A stretch of DNA of 64,000 nucleotides from CAWJMN01 sp963844055. GTDB taxonomy: Bacteria; Planctomycetota; Planctomycetia; Pirellulales; Pirellulaceae. Below the pieces are notes generated by a model. The model did not search any database, was not told the DNA's origin, and worked only from the letters and a program-made list of their open reading frames with translations. Numbering within the stretch: position 1 is the first letter of the stretch; the number at the start of each line of letters is the position of its first letter. The translations under genes and the position numbers were made by a program. The stretch covers positions 2,914,001 through 2,978,000 of the forward strand of contig CAWJMN010000001.1 in NCBI GenBank assembly GCA_963844055.1, written 5' to 3'. Positions 41,706-49,389 of the stretch are shown here, piece by piece.

Positions 41706-44234
41706 ATGAGAACTTTGATGAATCCGCAGCCCCCGCGTGCCATTCTAAATCGTGCCGTTTGCTGTTTAAGCAGCATCGCACTTGGCCTAGCGGTACTATT
41801 GCATGTATCCGTGGCTTGGGGTGCGGATGCGGGAGCAAAGTCGCTGCGTTTGCTGCCAGCTAAAATCACACTGGATAATAAAGAGTCGCGCCAAACGCTG
41901 GTACCACAGTGGATTTCGGATGCGGGCGACAAGGGAGCGACTGCAGGGGAAGAGTACCTAGGGCAAGCCATTGATGCACAGTTAAGCGTTTCGAATGACG
42001 AAGTGGTGAAGCTCGAAGGGAACTTGGTCCTTCCTGTCGGAAATGGCACCGCGTTGATCACGGCCAAGGTGGGAGACCGGATTGCAACGGCCGAAGTCAC
42101 GGTGACCGGACAAGAATTGCCGTTTGAATGGAACTTTCGCAACCATGTTGAATCGGTCCTTTCCAAGCAGGGGTGCAATGGCGGCGCTTGCCATGGTGCT
42201 CGCGCTGGACAAAAGGGATTCCGTCTGACGCTGTTTGGCTTTGATGTCGATGCCGATTACAGCTATTTGACTCGGCAAGCGCTCGGACGACGCGTTGTGC
42301 CTAGTGATCCGGGCCGAAGCTTGATTTTGACCAAGACAACCGGACTATTGCCGCATAAGGGGGGCATCCGGCTTGATCCGACTTCGCTGGAATATCGTGT
42401 ACTTGCCGAATGGATCGGAGCGGGGACACCTGGCCCACGCGATGACGATGCACAGATTGTTAGCTTGGAGGTTTTGCCGAAGTATTCGCACCAGCAAATT
42501 GGCCAAGAGCAACAACTGGTGGTGCTGGCGAAGTTTACGGATGGACGAACGGAAGATGTCACCCGCTGGGCCAAGTATACAGCCGTCAATAGTGCGGTTA
42601 GCAGCGTTAGCGAACGAGGTTTGGTAAAGCTTGTTGGAAGCGGCTCGGGACCAATCAAAGTTTGGTATCTCAATCACAACAGCATGTCGTTCATGACGGT
42701 GCCGTATCCGGTTGACATTCCTGCGGAGCGGTATGCGGCAGAGCCCAAGCGGAACATGATTGATGTGATGGTGCTGGGCAAGCTGCAACAGCTTCACCTG
42801 TTGCCATCCCCCGTTTGTGATGACAGCACGTTTTTGCGTCGGCTGTATCTAGACACCATGGGGATCTTGCCGACGCCTGAAGAGACACAAGCCTTCCTTG
42901 CCGACACCAGTACCGATAAGCGTGACCGCGCCATTGATCAAGTACTAGGGCGGCCCGAGTTTGTGGATTACTGGGCGTATAAATGGTCCGACCTGCTGCT
43001 CCTTTCGGGAGAGCGATTGCGTCCGAAGGCGATTGAAACGTACTACCAATGGATACGTGGTAGCGTGGCCAGCAACAAGCCGTGGGACAAGATGGCTCAT
43101 GAGGTCGTTACAGCCAGTGGCAGCACGCATGAGAACGGTGCGGCTAACTTCTATGCCCTGCATCAAGACCCTGAAGACATGGCCGAGACGGTATCGCAGG
43201 CCTTTATGGGGCTGTCGATCAATTGTGCCAAGTGCCACAACCATCCGCTAGAAAAGTGGACGAACGATCAATACTACGGCATGGCGAACATGTTCTCGCG
43301 AGTGCGATTCAAGGGATGGGGTGGCGACTACCGTGGGGGAGACGGGCTGCGGGTGGTCTTTACGGATTCTCAAGGTGAACTGATTCAGCCGAGCCGTGGC
43401 GTTCCTCAACCTCCACGCCCTTTGGATGGTACGGCCGTCGCCTTTGAAGATACGACGGATCGCCGGATCGCCTTGGCCAATTGGCTGATCAGCGAACAGA
43501 ACCACTATTTCCGCCGGGCGATAACCAACCGAATCTGGGCCAACTTCTTTGGCACCGGCCTAGTGGAGCGTGTGGACGATTTGCGAGTCACCAATCCGGC
43601 AAGCAATGAAGAACTGCTCAATGCCGTTGCGGATGATCTTGCCAAAAACCATTACGACCTCAAGCATCTGATGCGTCAGATCCTGCAATCGACGACCTAT
43701 CAGCGTGTAAGTGCACCGCTGCCCGAGAACAAGGGAGATGAGCGGTTCTACTCTCACTATTATCCGAAGCGATTGAAGGCCGAAGTACTGCTGGATGCGA
43801 TTTCTCAAGTGAGTGGAATTGCGACGGAGTTCAAAGACCGCCCTAAGGGGATGCGAGCGTTGCAACTGCCCGATGTGGCCGTCGACTCTTACTTCTTGAA
43901 GGCGTTTGGGCGCCCGGACCGACTGATTACATGCGATTGTGAGCGAAGCGATGAGCCAAGCATGACGCAGGTGCTGCATCTTTACAACGGTGACACGGTC
44001 AACAAAAAGCTACGACAAGCAGGAAGCGTCCTCGACAAGGCCATGGAAGAAGCTGACATCGGCAAGTCGATTGACCATCTTTATTTATCCGCGCTTTCAC
44101 GCTTTCCTTCTGCGAAGGAAAGGGAAAGCCTTATCCAAGAGATCAATAACACCAAGCCGGAAGAACGCCGGGCGGTGCTGGAAGATCTGTATTGGAGCGT
44201 TTTGAGTAGCCGCGAATTCCTGTTCAACCACTAA
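41706..44234 (+). CDS. DUF1549/DUF1553 protein with N-terminal Ig-like domain, 842 aa
   Basis: After a signal peptide (ALGLAVLLHVSVAWGA) the N-terminus has a bacterial Ig-like segment (LSVSNDEVVKLEGNLVLPVG). A cytochrome-like pattern CNGGACHGARAGQKGF follows, then a Big2-like segment (LTDGRTEDVTRWAKYTAVNS-type). DUF1549 begins at HLLPSPVCDDSTFLRRLYLD and contains AKCHNHPLEKW, a CxxCH motif. DUF1553 runs to the end (NRIWANFFGTGLVERVDDLR, YPKRLKAEVLLDAISQVSG, EFLFNH). Function is unknown; the CxxCH motifs suggest haem. It is nearly always paired with DUF1501 in planctomycetes, as here. Confidence 0.9.
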   Translation: MRTLMNPQPPRAILNRAVCCLSSIALGLAVLLHVSVAWGADAGAKSLRLLPAKITLDNKESRQTLVPQWISDAGDKGATAGEEYLGQAIDAQLSVSNDEVVKLEGNLVLPVGNGTALITAKVGDRIATAEVTVTGQELPFEWNFRNHVESVLSKQGCNGGACHGARAGQKGFRLTLFGFDVDADYSYLTRQALGRRVVPSDPGRSLILTKTTGLLPHKGGIRLDPTSLEYRVLAEWIGAGTPGPRDDDAQIVSLEVLPKYSHQQIGQEQQLVVLAKFTDGRTEDVTRWAKYTAVNSAVSSVSERGLVKLVGSGSGPIKVWYLNHNSMSFMTVPYPVDIPAERYAAEPKRNMIDVMVLGKLQQLHLLPSPVCDDSTFLRRLYLDTMGILPTPEETQAFLADTSTDKRDRAIDQVLGRPEFVDYWAYKWSDLLLLSGERLRPKAIETYYQWIRGSVASNKPWDKMAHEVVTASGSTHENGAANFYALHQDPEDMAETVSQAFMGLSINCAKCHNHPLEKWTNDQYYGMANMFSRVRFKGWGGDYRGGDGLRVVFTDSQGELIQPSRGVPQPPRPLDGTAVAFEDTTDRRIALANWLISEQNHYFRRAITNRIWANFFGTGLVERVDDLRVTNPASNEELLNAVADDLAKNHYDLKHLMRQILQSTTYQRVSAPLPENKGDERFYSHYYPKRLKAEVLLDAISQVSGIATEFKDRPKGMRALQLPDVAVDSYFLKAFGRPDRLITCDCERSDEPSMTQVLHLYNGDTVNKKLRQAGSVLDKAMEEADIGKSIDHLYLSALSRFPSAKERESLIQEINNTKPEERRAVLEDLYWSVLSSREFLFNH

Positions 44235-44254
44235 AGTCAATCGCGTCCCTAGCG

Positions 44255-47191
44255 ATGGTAAATAGCATGTTCAATCGCACATCACAAATCGGCAACGACT
44301 ATCCTTTGCCGCTGAATCCACAGCGGCCAACTAGGCGAGTACCGCTGGCCGTTATTCTGTTTTTCCTGGTCGCATTGGCGTGGAAAGCATTGCCGGTAAA
44401 CGGCGCCGAAGAGGGAGCGCCGATCGACTATGAACGTCAGGTGGCGCCGATTTTTACCAAGTACTGTGGCGGCTGCCACAATGAAGAAGAGCGATCCGGA
44501 AAGTTGTCGCTGGCAAGTTACGATAGCTTGCTGAAAGGTGGAGCGAAGGGAAGCGTCATTACGGCCGGGGCAGGGGACCTTAGCCGAATGGTTCTGTTGA
44601 TGACGGGCAAGGGCGAACCTGCAATGCCTCCCAAGGATGAAGAGCGGCCGACCGAGGTAGAAATCGCGTTGATTCGAACTTGGATTGATCAAGGAGGCAA
44701 AGGGCCTAGCGGGGCCTCGATGCCAAAACTTGTCGCGCCACAGATCACCCCCACGCGCCCCAGTAAGCCGGTTGTGAACGCGCTGGTACTTTCCGCCAAT
44801 GGACAGCAAATCGCTGTCGCACGTTTTGGCTCTGTAGAGCTGCGCGGGGCTGCGGATGGCAGCGAGACGCGCATTCTTAGTGGCATGACCGGAAATGTGA
44901 ACGGCGTTGCCTTTTCCAAGGATGGGCAGTTTGTCGCGGCAGCTGCTGGCGAGCCTGGACTTTACGGCCAAGCCAAATTATTTGAAGTGACTAGTGGCAA
45001 ACTGTTGCAAGAATTTGTAGGACATAAAGACAGCCTCTATGCCATTGCAATTAGCCCCAATGGGCAATTGGTTGCGACGGGGGGCTACGACCAGCAGATC
45101 AAACTTTGGGACGTAGCCACCGGCAAACAGGTGAAGAGCATCGAAGGGCATAATGGCCCGGTGTATGACCTGGCCTTTCGTCCTGATGGTGCTGTTCTGG
45201 CCAGTTGCAGTGGCGACCGCACGGTTAAGTTATGGGATGTTGCCAGTGGTGAGCGACGCGAGACGCTGAAGGACTCCAACAAGGAGCTTTACACGGTTGC
45301 GTTTAGTCCCGATGGGACACGGCTTGTGTCGGCAGGTGTCGACAATCGAATCCGCGTTTGGCAAATCGGAAAGCAAGTGGTAGAAGGGGAGAACCCGCTG
45401 CTTGTATCGCAGTTTGCTCACCCCTCTTCGATTCTGCGGGTTGTTTTCTCCGCTGATGGACAACTGCTGGTATCCACGGCCGAGGATCGCTTGATCAAGG
45501 TTTGGGACGCCGCGCAGATGTCGATCCGGGCTACGCTTCCTGTGCAGGCCGACTGGGTCACAGGCGTGGCCTTCTTGCCAGGCAATCAAAACTTGGTCGT
45601 TGGGCGACAGAATGGCACGATCGAGGCACTTCCGATCCCTGCAACAGCGCAGGTGTCGTCAGCGCCTCCTGTACCGCTGGATGAAGTTCCGCCAGAAGTC
45701 GATTACGGGCCGCAACCCATGGTTGATCAACTGCCCAAGATCGCCGAGGTAGAGCCTAACCACCTGCCAGCTTCTGCGAATGCGATTGCGCTGCCGGGAG
45801 TTGCTGAAGGAGTTATATTCGCCGCCGAAGGGACAGGAACTTCGGGCCAAGACGTTGATCTGTATCGATTTGATGCGGTTGCCAATGAGCAATGGATCTT
45901 TGAAACGACTGCTACTGGCGAAAACCCTTCGCTCGATACCAAGATTCAGATTTTGAATGCTCAAGGGGAGCCGGTTCCGAGAATGCTGCTGCGGGCAGTG
46001 CGCGATACGGAGATCGAGTTTCGCGGAATGAATGGCGAACAGCGCGGCATGCGCCTTAAAAACTACGAAGAGATGCTGCTCAACGAGTATGTCTATCTGG
46101 GGGGCGATGTCATCAAGCAGTTCCAGCAGCGGCGAGGCCCCGATGCGGACTCAAACGCTTACCCTGAGAATGGCTCTCGATTTGCCTATTTTGATACGAC
46201 AAGTCGTGCCCATGCCTTAGGGGAGCCAGGATATGTGGTGGTCCCTTACCCCGTTGGCACGCCCCTTTCCAACAATGGCTTGCCGGTCTTTACGATCCCG
46301 TTTGAGAATGATGACCAATCAACACGGCAGCGGGGCAAGAATTCACAGGTGACGTTTACCGCGCCCGCCACGGGAACGTACTTGGTAAAGGTGCAAGATG
46401 TGCGGGGCTTTTCCAGCGAGAAGTTTACCTATCGATTGGTAGCGCGACGCCCGGTACCAGACTTCAAAGTAACGATAACTGGACAAAACCCAACGGTTGC
46501 GGCGGGAAGCGGCAAGCAGTTCACTGTGAAGGCCGAACGTTATGACAACTTCAACGGACCCATTACTGTCGAGGTGGAAGGACTTCCGCCAGGATTTCAG
46601 GCAACGAGCCCAATTGTGATTGCGGCCGGACTACTGGAAGCGCATGGCGTCATTAATGTGCAAGCCGATGCAGCGGCGCCGACGGAGCAAAACGCGACGA
46701 CTTCTAAGCTTACGGCAAAGGCGATGATTGCTGGCCGTGAAGTACGCCATGACGTCGGAAACCTAGGAACGATCAAAACTGCCGAGAAGCCCAAGCTACT
46801 GGTGCATTTGGAATTACAAAACCAGCCGGCAGCTACCCCCACACAGGCAACGGGCTTTCCGCAACCGCCGGAACTGACGATTACCTCCGGCAGTTCCATC
46901 ACTTGCAAACTGCGAATTGAGCGTAACGGCTTTGATGCTGCGGTCTCGTTTGATATCCCCAACCTTCCACATGGAATCATTGTGGATGACATTGGGCTTA
47001 ACGGAATTTTGATTCCTGCTGGCCAGACCGAACGGACCGTCTTTTTGCGAAGCGAGCCTTGGGTCAAGCCGCAAACACGCCCCTTCTTTGCGGTCGCGTT
47101 AGTCGAGGGGAATCAAGCTTCCCTGCCGCTCAGCTTGCGAGTGCAACCCGCTGGCGTGCTGACTGCGACTGAAGGGGCAGCCAAACCTTAA
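44255..47191 (+). CDS. Planctomycete cytochrome c / WD40-repeat fusion with C-terminal Ig-like domains, 978 aa
   Basis: One membrane or signal helix (LAVILFFLVALAWKAL, residues 31-46) leads to a PSC-type cytochrome c domain with CGGCH (71-75), LSLASYDSLLKGG and MPPKDEERPT with the likely Met ligand. Residues about 165-480 are WD40 repeats (GYDQQIKLWDVATGK, GDRTVKLWDVASGE, DNRIRVWQIGK, EDRLIKVWDAAQ). The C-terminal half has a peptidase C-terminal-like domain (AEVEPNHLPASANAI) and beta-sandwich segments. It starts 20 bases after the DUF1553 stop. Electron transfer coupled to binding of a polymer or protein is possible but unproven. Confidence 0.9.
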   Translation: MVNSMFNRTSQIGNDYPLPLNPQRPTRRVPLAVILFFLVALAWKALPVNGAEEGAPIDYERQVAPIFTKYCGGCHNEEERSGKLSLASYDSLLKGGAKGSVITAGAGDLSRMVLLMTGKGEPAMPPKDEERPTEVEIALIRTWIDQGGKGPSGASMPKLVAPQITPTRPSKPVVNALVLSANGQQIAVARFGSVELRGAADGSETRILSGMTGNVNGVAFSKDGQFVAAAAGEPGLYGQAKLFEVTSGKLLQEFVGHKDSLYAIAISPNGQLVATGGYDQQIKLWDVATGKQVKSIEGHNGPVYDLAFRPDGAVLASCSGDRTVKLWDVASGERRETLKDSNKELYTVAFSPDGTRLVSAGVDNRIRVWQIGKQVVEGENPLLVSQFAHPSSILRVVFSADGQLLVSTAEDRLIKVWDAAQMSIRATLPVQADWVTGVAFLPGNQNLVVGRQNGTIEALPIPATAQVSSAPPVPLDEVPPEVDYGPQPMVDQLPKIAEVEPNHLPASANAIALPGVAEGVIFAAEGTGTSGQDVDLYRFDAVANEQWIFETTATGENPSLDTKIQILNAQGEPVPRMLLRAVRDTEIEFRGMNGEQRGMRLKNYEEMLLNEYVYLGGDVIKQFQQRRGPDADSNAYPENGSRFAYFDTTSRAHALGEPGYVVVPYPVGTPLSNNGLPVFTIPFENDDQSTRQRGKNSQVTFTAPATGTYLVKVQDVRGFSSEKFTYRLVARRPVPDFKVTITGQNPTVAAGSGKQFTVKAERYDNFNGPITVEVEGLPPGFQATSPIVIAAGLLEAHGVINVQADAAAPTEQNATTSKLTAKAMIAGREVRHDVGNLGTIKTAEKPKLLVHLELQNQPAATPTQATGFPQPPELTITSGSSITCKLRIERNGFDAAVSFDIPNLPHGIIVDDIGLNGILIPAGQTERTVFLRSEPWVKPQTRPFFAVALVEGNQASLPLSLRVQPAGVLTATEGAAKP

Positions 47192-47354
47192 TGGAGGTGG
47201 TGGCGACTTGCTTTGGGATGATTTTTTGTAGGGATGCTTGCGATGGTGCAGGCCTCCGATGAGGATAATGAATTCTGCGATACTGGGATTCGCTCGGCCG
47301 AACGCAACAGGTGTCGGCCTTGGTTTTGCGATTGTCACTCTTAGGAAACGACTT

Positions 47355-48227
47355 ATGAAACAGGTAATGATGCGGTTGTTGGCGCTGGCGATGGTCGGCG
47401 TGGTAGGTAGCTGGCTGGGTTCTGCTGCGAGTGCGGATGAGGCGGCCAAGAAGCCGGCTCGGATTTTGATGGTGACCCAAAGCAAGGGCTTTGTTCACGG
47501 CAGCGTGAATCGCAAGGATCGTCCCCTTTCTCCTTCGGAACGGGCCATCACTGAACTTGGCATCAAGAGCAATCTCTTCCGTGTTGACTGCACGCAAGAC
47601 TGTGCCAAGGACTTTACCAAGGAAAACCTACAGAACTATGACATTGTGCTCTTCTATACGACCGGCGACCTGCCGATCAAGCCAGAAGACCTCGACTACT
47701 TCTTCAACGACTGGCTCAAGCAAAAGGGACACGGCTTCATCGGTGCACATTCGGCCGCTGACACGTTCCACAACTACAAGCCTTACTGGGACATGATTGG
47801 TGGCACGTTCATGGGCCACCCCTGGAACGCCGGTGATACCGTAACGATTACGGTTCACGACAAGGCACATCCCGCTGCCAAGCCATGGGGTGATGAGTTC
47901 GAGATCCAAGACGAGATCTACATGTTCAAGAATTGGCAGCCAGAAAAGGTTCATGTGCTGATGAGCATGAACACCGGCAAGACCAAGCTGAAGCTTGACC
48001 AACCACGCCACATTCCAATCCTGTGGGTCAAGAATTATGGCGAAGGCAAATGCATGCACATGAGCCTAGGCCACAATGAAAAGGTCTGGGAGAATGAGAA
48101 GTACATGGAATCCATGCTTGGTGGCATTCGCTGGATCATGAATCTTGAACCAGGCGATGCTACGCCAAACCCAGAGCTTTCCAAGGCCGAAGAAGCCAAA
48201 GCCCAAGCGGAAGGGAAGAAGAGCTAA
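47355..48227 (+). CDS. ThuA-domain protein with signal peptide, 290 aa
   Basis: ATG 47355 has AGGA upstream and starts a signal peptide (LLALAMVGVVGSWLGSAASA). The ThuA-like, class I glutamine-amidotransferase-like fold shows ARILMVTQSKGFVHGSVNR, YDIVLFYTTGD, GFIGAHSAADTFHNYKPYWD, MIGGTFMGHPWN, DEIYMFKNW and a C-terminal ILWVKNYGEGKCMHMSLGHN. ThuA proteins are linked to sugar or glycoside catabolism, but the reaction is not firmly known. The 39-residue upstream extension in frame is rejected. A strong terminator follows, so it likely closes the DUF1501-to-ThuA transcription unit. Confidence 0.9.
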   Translation: MKQVMMRLLALAMVGVVGSWLGSAASADEAAKKPARILMVTQSKGFVHGSVNRKDRPLSPSERAITELGIKSNLFRVDCTQDCAKDFTKENLQNYDIVLFYTTGDLPIKPEDLDYFFNDWLKQKGHGFIGAHSAADTFHNYKPYWDMIGGTFMGHPWNAGDTVTITVHDKAHPAAKPWGDEFEIQDEIYMFKNWQPEKVHVLMSMNTGKTKLKLDQPRHIPILWVKNYGEGKCMHMSLGHNEKVWENEKYMESMLGGIRWIMNLEPGDATPNPELSKAEEAKAQAEGKKS

Positions 48228-48261
48228 GCACTAGCTGACTTCTTACTTCAATGGAAACAGT

Positions 48262-48294
48262 AAGGCCTGCACTCCAACGAGCGCAGGCCTTTTT
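48262..48294 (+). terminator. Rho-independent terminator after the ThuA gene
   Basis: AAGGCCTGC (48262-48270) pairs with GCAGGCCTT (48283-48291) around 12 bases, followed by Ts to 48294, 35 bases after the stop. Confidence 0.85.
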
Positions 48295-48335
48295 CGTATT
48301 GATGCCGAATGGGCGAAGTGGATGCTTTGGCTTCG

Positions 48336-48908
48336 TTAGGCTGCGCGGCGCTGATTGCGATTGGCAGCTTGCGCTAGCTTTTGAATTTCCGCGACGGCCA
48401 ATTGCTTGAAGCCACTGGTCTCTCCCTTGTTATCAAGCTGCTCTTGATAGACAAGCGAGTGCGATCCGAGCATGCGAGGCATATAAATCCAGGCGCGATT
48501 GAGTACGTCGGGATCGTGTCCAGCACCAAGGATGACCAGGTCGGTCGCTGGCAATTGGTTGGCCGTACGGACCAGCGCCGAGTAAAGGTCGCCCGGTACC
48601 AACTGTACCTTGACGCCTGGATGGCGAATGTCGTGAAACGCCTGCTTTAGCGAGGGATGCTGCTGTGAGCCAGCGGCTTCGAACAAGTCGATGCCGGTGT
48701 ATTTCAGCGGCATGTTCCCTGGCTCCCACGAGAGGACCTCAAACAGCCGCTGCGTACGCAGCACACTGTTGATGCCCAGTTCGAGGCAGGAGCGAACCTT
48801 CTTTCCCTTGATCGCGGAATAGAGATTTCGATCCGCGGCGGGCTTCGAGAAGTAAAGTAAAAACGTATTCTGAATTAGGCTACCGACGCTCACGACGGCT
48901 TCCTTCAC
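48336..48908 (-). CDS. SAM-methyltransferase-like protein, 190 aa
   Basis: The start is GTG 48908. The sequence has SCLELGINSVLRTQRLFEVL (resembling the glycine-loop strand of class I methyltransferases but with altered glycines), YTGIDLFEAAG (strand 2 with an acidic end), VQLVPGDLYSALV and DLVILGAGHDPD. This pattern suits a Rossmann methyltransferase fold that may have lost catalysis. I do not recognise a named family; the basic C-terminus (NRNQRRAA) is unusual. No neighbour suggests a substrate. Confidence 0.55.
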   Translation of the reverse strand: MKEAVVSVGSLIQNTFLLYFSKPAADRNLYSAIKGKKVRSCLELGINSVLRTQRLFEVLSWEPGNMPLKYTGIDLFEAAGSQQHPSLKQAFHDIRHPGVKVQLVPGDLYSALVRTANQLPATDLVILGAGHDPDVLNRAWIYMPRMLGSHSLVYQEQLDNKGETSGFKQLAVAEIQKLAQAANRNQRRAA

Positions 48909-49389
48909 AACAAGGTGGATGAGGAACAGGCTCTACTTTCTTCGGCATACCAGCGGCCCAGTTATGAGGCATCATTGCATGGGTTGTAGCGATTTTAGGA
49001 AACACCCTATCTAGCCTAATCGCCATTTTTTACCGCCGCTGGGTAAGTAGGGCCTATCAGGCCCCTTTTTGGGGCCCCGCCGACCCTCTCTGCCGGAAAC
49101 TTAGGGAATCTTCCCGACGGGTGAACCGGTGTCGGCAAACACGCGTAAAAAGTTGACCTATAGTTTTCCAGTTAACGGTCGCAGGGACACGTCGGCCGAA
49201 GTTTTTCCCTCTTTGCCCGGTTCCGGGTTTGGTGAATCTCCCCAAGATTGCGGAGGTCTGGCTTTTGCCTTTGGGCAGGTGCTAGTCCATCCTTCACCGC
49301 AGTAGCTTCGTGCTTGCGCGCTCGTACCGAGCCTGCAATTGCTGGCTTACTGATTGCCCGGAACGGAACCCGTTAGGGGAACTGTTTCG
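48909..49389. other. Spacer upstream of the subtilase
   Basis: About 480 bases with no coding-like ORF. It contains short GC-rich inverted stretches (CCCCTTTTTGGGG near 49061) but no clear promoter hexamers. It must hold the start signals of both divergent genes. Confidence 0.5.
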
